DNA of 64,000 bases from Fusarium oxysporum f. sp. lycopersici 4287 (Eukaryota; Ascomycota; Sordariomycetes; Hypocreales; Nectriaceae): the NCBI RefSeq assembly GCF_000149955.1, contig NC_030998.1, positions 1,252,699-1,316,698 on the forward strand. Reading direction: 5' to 3'. A program made the position numbers and the translations under genes. Below are positions 21,801 to 34,097 of this stretch, one piece after another; position 1 is the first letter of the stretch, and each line of letters begins with the position of its first letter. Under the pieces are notes generated by a model. The model was not told the origin of the DNA and did no database searches. It was given only the letters and a program-made list of their open reading frames with translations.

Positions 21801-23070
21801 TCAATCTTGAGGAGTACCTGCAAACAAGCAGGCAAAATCGCTCTTGTCAAACCAACTCCTATCTCTAGTCCAAGCCTTGACAATAACATCTCTTGCCAGA
21901 CGAGCCATATCTTCCACTTCCTCAGTCGTACCCCAGCCCGATGCCACAGTACCAAAACTCAAAAGATGTACCCCTACTTGAAGGGCCACTCGCCATGCAG
22001 CATCCTCAGTCTGAGGCCCCAGCCCCTCAGCGTAGCCTTGGAGCATCCATAGCCCAGCGTCGATGTGTTTGCATTTCCAGAGGACATACATCTCGCCTAG
22101 CATGCCGCCGTGATCGAGGCTTGGAACACCGACCTGTGAATTTTCCCAGTCGATAACGTACAAGGTTCTAGTAGTTGCCGGCTCAAGACGGGCATCTTCC
22201 AGCAAGATGCTGTCAAGTCATTAACTTTGGATCCAAAGGGCTGGAGATGGACTCACTTCTGGGGGTGATAGTCGCCATGAATCAGTGTCAAGTCTGCAGA
22301 CGGGTCGCTCAGCTCCTTCAGTGCCATGTTTTTGACAAGATGGAGTGTGTCCTTTGCTTCCAACAGAATTCCAGGGAACTGGTCAACACGATCGATCATC
22401 CAATCGAAATTAATCCAATGTTTTAGCCTCTGCATGTCATTGCTGCTATCAATCGCCCTGTTGAAGCCTGATAGCTGTTGGGTATGCTTCTGTTTAAGCG
22501 AGTTATGAACAATCTCTCTGGCCATGTCATGAAATTTGACCATGTATATCGCCAGCACTTTGCCCAGTTCGTGGGCTGGTTTGCTTAAGCACTCAGGTGT
22601 CGGGAATGGGAAGTGGTTCAGAGAGTAGGTCCTGAGATCTACAACATTGGGAAGATACTCTAGCACCAACGTCTTGGTTTCAGCATCGTAGGCATGAGAC
22701 GTTGTTGTTCTGACGGTGTATGTAATACTTCCAGACTGTGCCACATCTATGGGATTCGTAGATAATTCTGACAAGATTTCTCCTTCGACGTCCTTTATCA
22801 TGTCAGCAAAACCCTTCCTTTATCCTTTTATTCACTCACGCATCGGTTAACAGTGACGGCATTGGCGGGGTGACGCGCCATATAAGGCTCGCCATGCTTG
22901 ACAACGACCTCAGCTGTGCCATCGTTTAGTGGGTTGATCAGGTGAGCGCGATATGTAAAGTTGGCTTGTCCACCAGCCAAAGGTTCGAGTAAAGACGCTG
23001 CATATGGCGTGGTGTTGAGCCATGCAGACACCTGTTGACGGATTTGATCAGACGTATCCTGCGCAGCCAT
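21801..23070 (-). CDS. APH-family phosphotransferase
   Basis: Three exons (23070-22840, 22792-22257, 22209-21801) give 392 codons. The kinase-like fold is shown by a Gly-rich start (LAGGQANFTYR), VVVKHG with the candidate ATP-binding Lys, the catalytic loop HGDYHPQN (split by the second intron, with the Asn codon across it) and the metal-binding segment YVIDWENSQVG. This is the aminoglycoside-phosphotransferase/choline-kinase superfamily (APH), greatly expanded in fungi. Members phosphorylate small molecules with OH or NH groups, but most fungal ones have no known substrate. No signal peptide. A second, clearly diverged member lies at 35643-36937. It is not evidence of antibiotic resistance. 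Confidence 0.87.
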
Positions 23071-23317
23071 TTTTTTACGAGAAACTACTGACTTGGATAG
23101 ACTATTGCCAAATATCTCATCGTCTCAGACGGTTTAGTTTTATGGTGCGCTGTTATCTGGATGCCTGGATTGAGTGGCGTAATGTTGCCAGACTTATTCT
23201 AGATGCCTACGCAAACAAATTCAGGCTAAAGGCTGTTCGCACAAAGGGTATATGATAATTATGAGACTAAGACTAAAACTGCCATCTATGCCAAGCAGTC
23301 CTTGTTTGCAAGTATTA

Positions 23318-25030
23318 CTACTGGAAATTATAACACACATCCGTGATGGGAACCTCAACGTGATAGAGATTCGCCTTCCACCACTTTGTCGCAAAACCCT
23401 CCAGGTCAAAGATAAAGTCGGACTTGAAAGAAACACCACAGTCCTTGGGCTCATTCACAGCAGCGAGCTCTGAGCCGGGCGTCGTGGCAGGAGCTACCTT
23501 CTCGGCATCCAAGAGATTGACTCCAGCACCGTCATTTGAAGCATGGGCCGATTGAGCGGCATCCAAAGTGAACTTGTTCACAAACTCAGGAGTGGCTGTG
23601 AGTCCGCTGCTAAGATCAACTAGGCCTCCGAGAAGCTTGAAGGTGAGCTGAACAGTAAGCGATGCACTAGCGTTCAAGCCGACCTCAACGCTCTCGGTGA
23701 TGTTGGCGTAAGATGTATACTGGGGCTCCCAACCAGTTGCGGCATTCTTGCCCGAGTCGAGGAAATCGAGATGGACGTTTGCGGCGGGAATAGCAATACC
23801 GGCGCCAGCTCTGACGGCAACGGCAGCTGAGGTATCAACATCGACTCCAACAGCGAAAGACAGGCCTGGTCCGAGAGAGAGGATACCAGGAACTTCAACG
23901 AGGGTGTATGTGAGAGTATCGGGGTCGTAGAGGATAGACCGAGACCAAGCTGCGGCTACATCGGCGGCTAAGGCGACATCGGCTGAGAAATGGGTATCGA
24001 GATCGAAATAGAGATGTTCCATCTACTCAAGTTAGTAAATCAGGCTCCTCATTGCTTCAGAGTCATGTACCTTGAAGCGCCAGAAGTTGTACTTGGCGCG
24101 GCCAGAGAAGGAGACTGTGGAAGAGAACTCTGCCTTCTCGGCCTTGATGGTCACCCATGGCTGTTCCTGGAAAAGGACAGTATCTCTCTCAAGACCGGTG
24201 CCGAAGTTGAGAGAAAGACTGGGGTTCAATGTAAGGCGCTTCGTCAACTTGGTTGCAGGGATAGAGGTGAATGACATTTCGCAGGTTTCTACTGAAGGTC
24301 AGTCTTATCTTTCATTCTGGGAGAGAAACATACCAGCGATGTCTGCCAGCTCTTGCTCAGCAGCATGGCAAGTGATGGTCTTATCACCCTTGTCTGTAGT
24401 AACGCCATCAACAAGGTAGAAAGCTTGGCCAATGTCGGTCTTGCAATTGCCCATGTTGTTCGTAATGAGAATGAAGGGTTCGTCGTCTGACCAAGTATCA
24501 ATGGCCTTCTCGAAAGCAGCAGACTTTCCGAACTGGACCTTGACGGAATCGGCCGTACACTCGACAGAGACAATAGCGTCAATGTGATCCAGAACAACAG
24601 CTGGATGGTTCATGACGAGGTCCATGTCGATGGCTCCCTTGGGAGCAGTCGTGTTAAGCGCAGGGAAAGTCTGGTTGCGGGGCTTCTCAACATCGCCGTA
24701 AGATATGGAGATGTTCTTCTTGGGAACCGCATTTTCGGGATTGCTCAAGTCGACCTTTGCGGGGGGCTTGGGAAGGAAAGTCGCCGTGGTGTTGTGGTGA
24801 GCGGAAGTTGAAGATGCGCGAACAGTCGTCTGGTTGGGCTTGGATCGGATATTAGTGGGCTTGGTTTGCACAGAAGTGACTGTCGGAGGCTTGGTCTGAG
24901 CAGCGACTGTCTGACTAGGCATCTCAACGACAATGTACTTGACAGTGCAACCGCATGGCTCGTCGTGTGCGAGCACGCCAAGGCAAAGGAGCCAAAGGCT
25001 GAAAAGAATGGACGAGAACGAGGTTCTCAT
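23318..25030 (-). CDS. Secreted protein of unknown function (two-part, DUF7029/DUF7223-like)
   Basis: The ATG at 25030 starts a signal peptide (hydrophobic core SILFSLWLLCLGVLA, about 21 residues). It is followed by a Thr/Pro-rich linker with many Asn-x-Thr sites, then a globular N-terminal domain with few Cys. Introns lie at about 24286-24334 and near 24020-24070. The last exon, 24022 or slightly upstream to 23318, codes a beta-rich, Ala/Val/Leu-rich domain ending in VPITDVCYNF. The order resembles fungal extracellular proteins annotated with DUF7029 plus DUF7223; I recall this only tentatively. No catalytic motif is visible. It is probably wall-associated or extracellular. Confidence 0.72.
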
Positions 25031-27676
25031 GGTGAAAAACGAGAGACTTGTTGAATGAGTGACAAGGCGATGCCTGGAAGTGAGCGTGATGGGCTGACCA
25101 TGATGAGAGATGGCATCAAGATATAACAGACCAGCTCAATACCGACGCTAGTGACTAGGGAATAGAGTTCGTCCCAACGGTGACTTGGCAGCCAACAGAT
25201 TAGGAAAGTAGGTATACCATATTTGCAAAGGTATAGCACAACAGTCCACTAGCAGTTCAGCTCTGGACCATTAGAACCCTTAGAGCTGTCAGTACGGCAA
25301 ATGCCGACCATCACATGCATGGCTCTAGTCGAAATGGGGAAGGTGTCTAACGGTGGGAATAACTTCTCAGGTGAGTGGTTACATGGGTTGGTGGCATGCT
25401 ATAGGCTGATGGGTTTAATGGGATGCGAAAAAGGGACGAGATTGATAGGCGAATCACGGTTAAACGTTGGCTGCCAGATAATTGACGGTATCATTCGCAT
25501 TTGCGACGTGGGCGGTTATAGGTCCGTTGGTGATGAAGCAGGGATGCGGCGCAGCAGGGACGCCAAGGGACTCGATTGAGTGAAGCCATCGCGACAAATG
25601 TTGAAGACCTTGTTATATGGAAGTTGCCGTTTACGAGAGATCTTCATGAACTAAATTGACTGAGCTTCCTGAAATGAAGTCGATTATCTTGAAATAGGCA
25701 GGTAATCATAAAGACGTTGTCATAACCTCGGTTTGACGCCAAGGCTCAGCCCTGAAGCACGTGTAAACGTCAGGTCAATCGATCTTCAGACTAGCACAGG
25801 GGTATTGACCAGGATGTATATAGCTACCGTCAACGGCCTGTCAAGCCATTCCTCTTCTGTATAATCTTTAACATCTGGTTACGGAGATCCCGCTGATAGT
25901 AGATGCAACGTAACGGTGTCCTTGGATGCCTAATTAACCCCCATGCCTCTGATAAGATGCTCCCTATAGCGCTGTAAGTCAACTATGCTATAGAAATGGT
26001 CAGATTTCTACACAAGAATCACACGCGGTGATTACTTGTAGGTCCGAAGCGGAATCCAAAGAAAGGACCTGCCAAGAAACAGTTGCAAGTTAAAACTGGT
26101 CTTGAACCAGGGGAAGTGGGATAGATATGACAGGTAAGTTTGGCTTATGGAGAACGACCAAAAGGGAATTCGGCATTTGGCCAAGAGGGATTACGGCAGT
26201 ATCCTCCTCTCGGCATTGCTTAATCGGCCCTCCGCCAAGATTCCTTCCTATCGGGCATGCCGTTGCTGGACCATCAATTGAAGGTTTCATGAAGGCCCTC
26301 GTGAGTCTTGCATCCGTGTGCACTTCAGGATGAAGTCATTCTTCTCTTGACCTCTCCTTTTTGAGATCCCAAACTTGAGCCTCTAGGAAGGGAGAGAGCT
26401 ACACGCCATACGTCCTAAAGTTACGTAGCAGAGCTCTTCTGCTACTGACTCGAAAACCACTTCAGATGCCGGTATGGCACTGACAAGATCCAGGTAACCA
26501 GGATCTGCCAATTATGCCAAGTCGCCTGAAGCGCGGGTCTCTGATGAAGCTTCGGCAGATGAGCAGTTCTGACATTCCTCCATACTCTTCACGACATCCG
26601 AAAAGCATCGTTTGGCTATTGCTTGTGTCTCGCTAACTCGTACGTTACATCTCCACTCTCACTACAACTCTTCCATCCCTTTATCTCTCATCCGCATGCG
26701 CCTTCCCTTTTTGCTCTCTGATCGCCTCAAATTTAACTCGGGCTCTTATTTCTCTTATACTCAAGCAGTAACGAGCAGGCATCTCGTTGAATTAACATTG
26801 CACTTAGGTTTGCTGACTGTATTAGGGGTTGTTGCAACTAGGCCACTTCAACCATTCTCAGAATATGGCTTCCGTCCTTTGAGTTGGTTCGGACGGAACC
26901 ATTTGTTGGGAGAATTTTCCAGACTTCTCATAGATCTTAGGCATCAGGAGCTGTTTCGTTTTTGTATCATGTCCTGCCTTGGGCGTTTTAGCAAATAGCT
27001 CACTCTTGTTAACACTGTTGATGTTCGACTGGAGGGATTATTGTCTCATATTTCATGTATCGAGACCTCTCACTGTCTTCACTTATTGTTTGCTTATTTT
27101 ATCATCTCTCAATGCCAAGTTATCAACGCAGCGGTACTTATACCTGGCCCTAAGAGCATGGTGAGTCTGGTTATGATACCGGCAGCCCTCAAGCCTATAT
27201 CGCCCATGTTTTAGATGATTATCAGTTCTATGATGCCCTCGGCATGCTCAAGGAGTATTGGTAAATTGGTGCGAGCTTCGTGGGCGACTTTCATCATACT
27301 CACATGGAGCACGTATAATGTTAATAGGAAAACAAGTTCTCAGTTGCATATGGTTTGCCAACTTTACGAGTACCAACTCATCTTGTCTCTTTGAGATCTA
27401 AAATAGTACTTCTAGCCGTCACGGTCTGTTAAGACTTTCAACGGTAGAAGTTACATCAAGATATAAACCATACTAGAGAAAGGCCCAACCGCAAACAGTC
27501 TCCAGTGTCCTTCAGTGGCTTCATATTCCATATAGACTTATGATGGGCTTTGGCTATTGACGAGCTCCTCCTTTGTACTGCCTTGGGGTTTAAATAGGAA
27601 CTTGCTATTCTACATTATTGCTCCTCAAGGCCTCAATAAGTCTCTACCTTCTAACTCAAGGCCAAGAACTTCAGCC
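25031..27676. other. Long intergenic region
   Basis: About 2.6 kb without a convincing gene. The frame at 26612-26998 (128 codons) has a hydrophobic middle but no homology that I recognise and no supporting introns. Codon use looks random elsewhere. Confidence 0.4.
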
Positions 27677-28144
27677 TCAGTTGACCGTCTCCTCGTTTAC
27701 CAAAACAGTCCGCAAAGTCCAGTCTGTTGAAATAACAGCCTCCCTACTCTGAAAGGCCTCAATATGAACTGTTTTATGTTTCATGGTCAAGCGCAGTAAT
27801 AAAACACGTCTGTGGAATATCTCCGAGTCACTCATCATATAACCAAGCCATGAAGAGCCTGCCTCCTTGGTACAACATTGTTGTTGGGCCAGCTCTCCCA
27901 TCTGCCATGAGTAAATTCCGACAGCAAAGCTCGCATCAGGGACCGTCTGTACCGCTATGATCAAAGGTAACCTACTCACAGGAAGTGCCTTATTCTTCCC
28001 ACTGCGGTCTCTTCTGGCATCGCGGTTCTCACTGTGATATTCCATGGACGTACGCCTCTGCAATGGAGCTTGACAACGGACAGCCGAGACCTGGTGGAAG
28101 CTGCTGATCAAGTAAAGCATCGCAAGAATAGCGAAGTTCAACAT
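27677..28144 (-). CDS. Candidate small secreted protein (weak)
   Basis: The ATG at 28144 begins a plausible signal peptide (FAILAMLYLISSFHQVSA). The frame is open for 155 codons, and a GTGAGT donor near 27987 with a GGCAG acceptor near 27909 could remove an intron. The mature part is charged, then contains a QQQCC motif. No family is recognised and the codon use is not strongly gene-like. It could be an effector-like secreted protein or chance. Confidence 0.28.
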   Translation of the reverse strand: MLNFAILAMLYLISSFHQVSAVRCQAPLQRRTSMEYHSENRDARRDRSGKNKALPVSRLPLIIAVQTVPDASFAVGIYSWQMGELAQQQCCTKEAGSSWLGYMMSDSEIFHRRVLLLRLTMKHKTVHIEAFQSREAVISTDWTLRTVLVNEETVN

Positions 28145-29924
28145 CCAGAGACTTGGTAAAGCTCACTCAAATCGCATCAGTTGTTATTACTGTTTTCTAC
28201 CACGTGGCTACGAAGAGTTGCAGCACCAACTCCTGGCTAGTGGGTTTCGGTCTACGGCAAGGCTTCTCTGAATTGGTTCAAAGAGGCGGTTGACAGTACT
28301 TTTGCCTTACTTTTATTGGAAACTCATGGAGTTTGCGAAACTGAGAGGGTTGTAGGTCATGCTGCACTCATGACTGAGCCAGTAATCTCGGACCAGGGGG
28401 CTCCTGACAGGAGGATGGAAGACATATACAGGAGAACCATGACTCCTCAATCAAGCGTTTTTATCGAATTCTCATCCAATATGTCATTGCTAATTCGTGG
28501 GTAGGTTACATTCGGATAGCACAACAACAAACTCAAGTTCTATGACTAGGTTCTCTTTGCATTACTGCGAAACTAGAGAAAGATGCAAGCACTTTGCCTC
28601 ATCAAGTCATCCGGATCCAGGAATCACCACGTCGTAGCTTAACGAAGCCGAAAACAGGAATCCTAAGATGCAGCGTCAATCTGCGTCCCGTATTGGAAGT
28701 TGCCGAACGATCTCAGCCTGGGGGATGACGCGTCTCGCTTCAGCCCATCCATCACTATGACTGTCAGTGAGTGGGTGGAGGAATATAAAGAGGCGCAACG
28801 AACTGGCCCTCCTTAGTCGTCGCTTAGGCAGTCAGTCCTTCTGATGCCGCCAAGGCCTTAACGAAGAGTCCAGACCTTAACAGCTACGCAGTGTTGACGT
28901 ATGCAACACCACCTCAAAATGTTCTGCGACAATCGATACAGTATGCACATGTATGAGCTCGGCCAGAATGTATGAGAAATAGAGTTCGCCATAGGGCTGA
29001 TTCATATGTTAGAAGAGACGGAAAAAGGTGGATTATCACCTTGGCAAATCTACAATTCCATGTTGATGATCTCCACAGATTTATTTGGTGGTGCGTGAGC
29101 AGACTTGGCGTTGCAACTGTGCGAATGATGATACTGTATTAATCTGGCAACCATCCGCGTGAGCATTTCTTGTTCATGCACTGTATTACAGGCCTTCTCC
29201 GCATCCAAATCTAGAACGCTCTGTGCCACGACTTCGCATTCAATTGACAGATTTTGTGTCTGAATATCACGAACATTCTGTCTGATCTGAGATGAGAGGC
29301 CCCACGTGGTATAATCGCCGATGTCTGAGACGCAAACAAGTTTAAAAAGAACTCACTGATCAACAAGCTCATGTCTCGAACCTGTTCTTTCACTGGATGC
29401 GGTACCAGCGGCAGTGGAGAGCTCTGGAGGGAATCAACCAATTGTGGCGCAGTCTATGACGCATTGACCAACAGGATGTCAGGGAATCGAAGCTCCCTCT
29501 GAAAAATAACTCTAGATTTAGTGGCCCTCACCCCTGCTAGGCCCAGTAACCCCCCCTCCCCTTTAACCAGAAGAAAAAAAGTCTGTTGAAATCGTGGGTT
29601 CCTTCTTATGCTTGTTTTAGGGGGGCGCTCGCCTGCAAGAAGTCCAATCCTTCCATCGTGTCAACGCTGGACATCACTTCGCCTCACCTTGTCTCCATCT
29701 TTCTTTCATCCGCTCTTTTGCCGTCTTTTATTTTCTTCGTGGCGCTGTCGTTTTCTCTACCTACTTGTACTTCTAGCACCACCGCTACACCAAACGAGCC
29801 GAGCCCGATTGCGGCCGCACGAATCGAGACACGTCTTCTTCTGTTCCTCAATGTGAGGCTTGAGCCTCCTCTTGTCTTTCGCTCCAATTCTCTTCGCCAG
29901 CCGACGCGGCTCCCTCATTTCAAG
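28145..29924. other. Intergenic and probable long 5' leader
   Basis: No supported gene. From about 29586 the frame of the next gene is already open and rich in Ser, Phe and Leu. I interpret this CT-rich stretch as 5' leader, since the ATG at 29925 precedes a typical type II membrane protein start. Confidence 0.4.
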
Positions 29925-31409
29925 ATGCGCGTCTCCAATATGCGCTTGCCCAACAGCTTGCGCAACTTGAGCGTGCGCCTCTCGAGCATTCGCATTCCCC
30001 ATCCTCACCCGCGGCGCATCATTCTCTACGTGACGACAACAGCCCTCCTCGTCGTCATGATCCTCACCTTCACCATGAGCGACAGACTATTCGGCAATGG
30101 ACATTCCGGCTACGATCCTCTCCTCTCTCGAACCAATGATTACCGCCTCCTCACGAGTACACGGAATAACTTGGGTTTCTACAACTCTATAAATGTCAAG
30201 AAGACGGGCCAGAAGATTATGAATCCTACCCTTCTTGAATTGCCAAAGGGCAGCAAGCACGACTTCCTCGTCATTGCGCGCGCTCCCCACGTCGACCAAG
30301 ATATCAAGGGCAAGAAATACAGACGAGCTCAGCAAGTCGCCACCTTCGTTAGCCTTACATGGGATGCATTCGGCCGGCCGGAGCTCACTGCGGACAACGA
30401 TTGGCACAAGATGCTTGTGGAGGACTTCACAGAGGCCCAGGGTCCTGAGCATCACTGCAAGAACCAGCCCGACATGGATAAATACATCGGACCTGAGGAC
30501 ATGAAGTTGTTCTGGAGGAAGAATGGTACTCCCATGCTCATCTTCACCCACCAGGTAGACGACGAGAACCTTTGCGAGGGTATGTACATCGTCGATGCAC
30601 GTGCAGCTGTGCCCGAGCTCGTCAAGCAAATGGGTAAGCACGCGAAAGAACTCCCTGGGATCGAATTCGACAAACCCGTTCTCCTCCGTCGCCAGCCCCC
30701 CGAGGGCCAAGAATCTGACGCCCGATACCAACGCGAGAAGAATTGGGCTCCTGTTTACTCTCCCTTCAGCGCCGATGACGACGAGATGATGTTCATGGTA
30801 GAGCCTAGCCAGCTGTACCGCTTCAACTCGACCGACGAGCCTGTCCAGAACATGGAAGCTGAGCCCGAATCCGCTGTTGACGAACCCTTTCCTCCCGATA
30901 ACGAAAAGAAGACGTGGCACTCTGCCGAAAAGACTTGTATGAACGACGTCATGCTCACCGACAAGCGCGTGCATCAATCGACGCCCATGCTCAGCCTCAC
31001 GCTATGCAATCGCGGGGCTTGCGAGCCGATGGAGAACAACACGGTCCTTATGGGCATGGTGCAGATGCGCTACGATCCTCCTCAATACACAAACACATGG
31101 TACGACCACCGAATAGTCGTCTACTCGCCCGTCGCGCCATACCACATGATGAGCGTCAGCAAGAAGCTCACCTACCACGGCGAAACCAACAGCAGGTACA
31201 TTTGGACAGGAAGCATGGTGTATCATGGCGATCAGCCCACGCAGAGAAGTCACGGGTACTTGGACGACGAGATCTGGCTGAGCTTTGGCATTGGCGACTC
31301 GTCGCCTGGATGGTTGGACATCAAGGCAGAGGAGTTGGTGCTTGACCACTATTTCTGCCAAGGGGCGACACCAGGGTATCGGAGCAGCATCAAAAAGCAC
31401 GCGCAATGA
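29925..31409 (+). CDS. Type II membrane protein, possible Golgi glycosyltransferase
   Basis: The frame is open from 29586, but I prefer the ATG at 29925. It gives a basic Arg-rich cytoplasmic tail and a single membrane anchor (IILYVTTTALLVVMILTF, about residues 36-53), followed by a lumenal domain of about 440 residues ending at TGA 31407-31409. This is the architecture of Golgi-resident type II enzymes. The lumenal part has conserved-looking Trp and Cys residues and a C-terminal segment with DEIWLSFGIGD and the closing CQG, reminiscent of fungal mannosyltransferase-like families such as GT91; that assignment is uncertain. An alternative start at 29586 would add 113 residues. Confidence 0.75.
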   Translation: MRVSNMRLPNSLRNLSVRLSSIRIPHPHPRRIILYVTTTALLVVMILTFTMSDRLFGNGHSGYDPLLSRTNDYRLLTSTRNNLGFYNSINVKKTGQKIMNPTLLELPKGSKHDFLVIARAPHVDQDIKGKKYRRAQQVATFVSLTWDAFGRPELTADNDWHKMLVEDFTEAQGPEHHCKNQPDMDKYIGPEDMKLFWRKNGTPMLIFTHQVDDENLCEGMYIVDARAAVPELVKQMGKHAKELPGIEFDKPVLLRRQPPEGQESDARYQREKNWAPVYSPFSADDDEMMFMVEPSQLYRFNSTDEPVQNMEAEPESAVDEPFPPDNEKKTWHSAEKTCMNDVMLTDKRVHQSTPMLSLTLCNRGACEPMENNTVLMGMVQMRYDPPQYTNTWYDHRIVVYSPVAPYHMMSVSKKLTYHGETNSRYIWTGSMVYHGDQPTQRSHGYLDDEIWLSFGIGDSSPGWLDIKAEELVLDHYFCQGATPGYRSSIKKHAQ

Positions 31410-32533
31410 CGAGAACACGAAACAGAAAGAAACAATGTAATTGGTAATACGGATAGAGTGGCATCATTAATTTTTGCAGTTGTATTACGGCATATCATAT
31501 CACCTGTGTATAATTCAGGATACTTGGAGTTGCGGTAGAATAAGGAAGGGCATCTAGAGAATTGATTGAACTGAATTGAATTGACATTGACTGAGTGGTC
31601 ATGATCATGATCCTGGTGTCCAGTGAAACGATGGAGGTTAAGAGCCCCGCAGTGCAATTCATTACTTAATTTCCAGTGATGGCTTGGCAGGGGATGATGA
31701 AATGGGTGTTCTGGCGGTGATGGATTGGAAGGAAGTGCCTAAAACTTGGCAGCTGGTGGTCATTGGTGGGACCGTAATTTGCTACAGGGGATAAAACAGG
31801 GCGGCGGGGCGGAAAGGAGAGGGAGGGGGCGGGCGATATCAGCGTTGGGAGTCGACGTTAGTAGGTGTTGGTTCGTGATTTTGGGGGCCATAGGGTAGGG
31901 CTGAACTTGAGATGGCCAAGATCAAGATCTTAAGATCTGTACATAACTTCGATTCGAAGATTAATGGAAGATCATACAGTCATTACTGTAGCAAATACTA
32001 GCGTTGTAAAAGTGCATAAGGATTCTTCGTGGAACTCTCTTTCTGGTCCTTAGTCAGCCTGGAACTAAGTTGACCTTCTACAGCTGGTTCAACCGATTGA
32101 CTTGTAGTTTGGCAACATGGCCACTAAATCCTATTCCTGCAGGACCAACCCGAATAAAAAAAAATAAAAAAAAAATAACATTAATATACTCTTGTCCTAC
32201 TTGACAGTCTTCGGTGTCCGCGGCCTCAATTGTGTTGCACCGCTGAGTGAGAAGCCAATTGAGAGGTAGCTGGGTCCCCGATGGCGCGCTTCATTTCACG
32301 CGAATCTGTCAGTGCCTGCGGCTGCAAACCAAGACAATGCTTCTCTAGTTCTCCCAACTCCGGAAGGCCAAGATATTTAGTGATGAGCTGGCCATCACTG
32401 CGCCGTGGTCAAACCAAGGATGATGACGACTCTTCTGTGGCGCAATCTTGGCAAATCCCATCTGACATGTCCCCTCATTTCATCCTGAACGCGTCGTTGG
32501 ACAGTCAGCTTGAGCAAGCTCGAACTCATCGTC
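31410..32533. other. Intergenic
   Basis: This is the 3' flank of the type II membrane protein and the promoter of the zinc-cluster gene. A-rich tracts lie at 32155-32176 and a G-rich purine stretch at about 31800-31835. No gene was seen. Confidence 0.4.
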
Positions 32534-34062
32534 ATGGTTAATCGCGGAGGTCGCAGTAAAGCGTGTAGGACATGCAAGCGAAGACGCGTAAAATGCGGTA
32601 TCGTCCCTATGGATGTCGCTTTAAGAGACGCGCTGACTGACGCTCACTGTAGATCACGGCAAGCCGAACTGTCAGCGATGCGAGAAAGCTGGGATAGCTT
32701 GTGAAGGCTATGTCACTTACGGCGAGTTTGTTGATGAGACGACGCGATTCGCGAAAGATAAATCGCCTGTGAAGGACAGCCAGCTCCAGGTTCAACCTGC
32801 CAGTCCGTCTGCTAAGGCCACTGAACGACAGATCTGGCGCCCGCCGCCACTGTTACTGGATCAAGATGCCGTAATTCATGCTCACCTACTATCGCGGATC
32901 GATGAAGTTACGCCCTTGATGGCCAATCTCGAATCCATCACATTGTCGGATTCGACACGCTCTCTTGCAGTGAGAGCACTAGCAGCCGTGTACTTTGGCA
33001 AAACGAACAGTGACAAGAGGATCTTTGACCTAGGCAGCAGGGAGTATGTAAAGGCCTTGAACAGAGTGCAACTTGACCTGGCGAGTTCAACCGCCGTTCT
33101 CGAGTGGGACACGCTTGCCAGTGTAATTTGTTTGTGTATGTTTGAGAACATCGTCTTTACGGACAAGACGGGATGGCTGAAGCACTACGAGGGAATAACC
33201 CAGTTGGTGAGTTCTGTGATCACATTGAGACTGGAGTCCATACTAAACCGTCGACATGAAGGTCAAGCTGAGAGGGCCATGGAGACACCAAACAGTCCTG
33301 GAAAGGGAACTCCTCAGACAGTGCCGGTTTGAGATAGTATGAAATGCGTCTCTTAGATTGGAACATAGCTGACTGTAATAGATATTGTGCGCACTTATAA
33401 ATAGAAAGCATTGCTATCTCACACTTCCAGAGTGGCAGACAGTCCCCTGGCCATCGACTGTACCAAAGACAGCTAGTGATGCCCTACACGACATCTTTGC
33501 CCGCGTCCCCGGCCAGTTGCATGACATGGATCGTGTACAAAGAGGCAAAGTTGACAACGAGTTCTTTGAAGAACTTCGACAACGAGTCGAGACTACATTG
33601 TCGGATCTAGAAGACTGGGAGCAGTTCTATCAGCACCCTCGGCCTCTCACTGGCTCTCTTCTCACTTCAACACAAGACAGCACTTCGCATCCGGTCAGAC
33701 ACAAAGCACTTCTTGCGTTACAAAGAGCAATAATACTCTGCATGACAGGCCTCTGCATCTTCTTCAACATTCCTCTAGTGGCCGAAATTCCATCTATTCT
33801 CGAAGATCGAAAAGTAGTCAGGAAAGCAATTGCCACCGAGATATGCCAGCTAGCAGCATCGTGTCTTGGACACGAGTCTCACAGCACTGAGTCCTTATTA
33901 TTCATATTCCCGCTGCAAATAGCAAGTATGAACTTCGAAACGGGCAGTGCAGAGGAGAAAGGGGCTGAAGAGATCATGAATGGAGTCATTGCTGGGACGC
34001 ATGGATTTGAGATCGGGAGAAGACGAGAATGGAAGGCATCGAGCGTAATTCTAATCAAGTGA
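32534..34062 (+). CDS. Zn2Cys6 transcription factor
   Basis: Four exons (32534-32597, 32653-33206, 33262-33336, 33382-34062) give 458 codons. The zinc cluster CRTCKRRRVKC...HGKPNCQRC...GIAC fits C-x2-C-x6-C-x6-C-x2-C-x6-C, and intron 1 splits the cluster right after the third Cys, a position common in these genes. The remainder matches the helical fungal-specific transcription factor region (Fungal_trans_2-like), including YEGITQLVKLRGPW. It should act as a nuclear DNA-binding regulator at CGG half-sites. Its targets are unknown; it lies 23 kb from the enzyme group at 55.9-63.9 kb, so a link is not implied. The stop at 34060-34062 converges on the basic coiled-coil gene. Confidence 0.92.
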
Positions 34063-34097
34063 TATGTACATCTATATAGCGATATGAAGGAAGAAAT

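Noticed and set aside
21801..23070. Reading the APH-family gene as an antibiotic-resistance gene
   Set aside because: The kinase motifs are common to a large fungal family with diverse or unknown substrates, and nothing here points to aminoglycosides.
26612..26998. 128-codon plus-strand frame in the 25-28 kb desert
   Set aside because: It has no homology that I recognise, no promoter or intron support and random-looking codon use.
29586..29924. N-terminal extension of the type II membrane protein
   Set aside because: The stretch is CT-rich and leader-like. The ATG at 29925 gives a standard short basic tail and membrane anchor, so I treat it as untranslated.
30087..30977. 296-codon minus-strand frame
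   Set aside because: It is antisense to the type II membrane protein gene and has no recognisable features.
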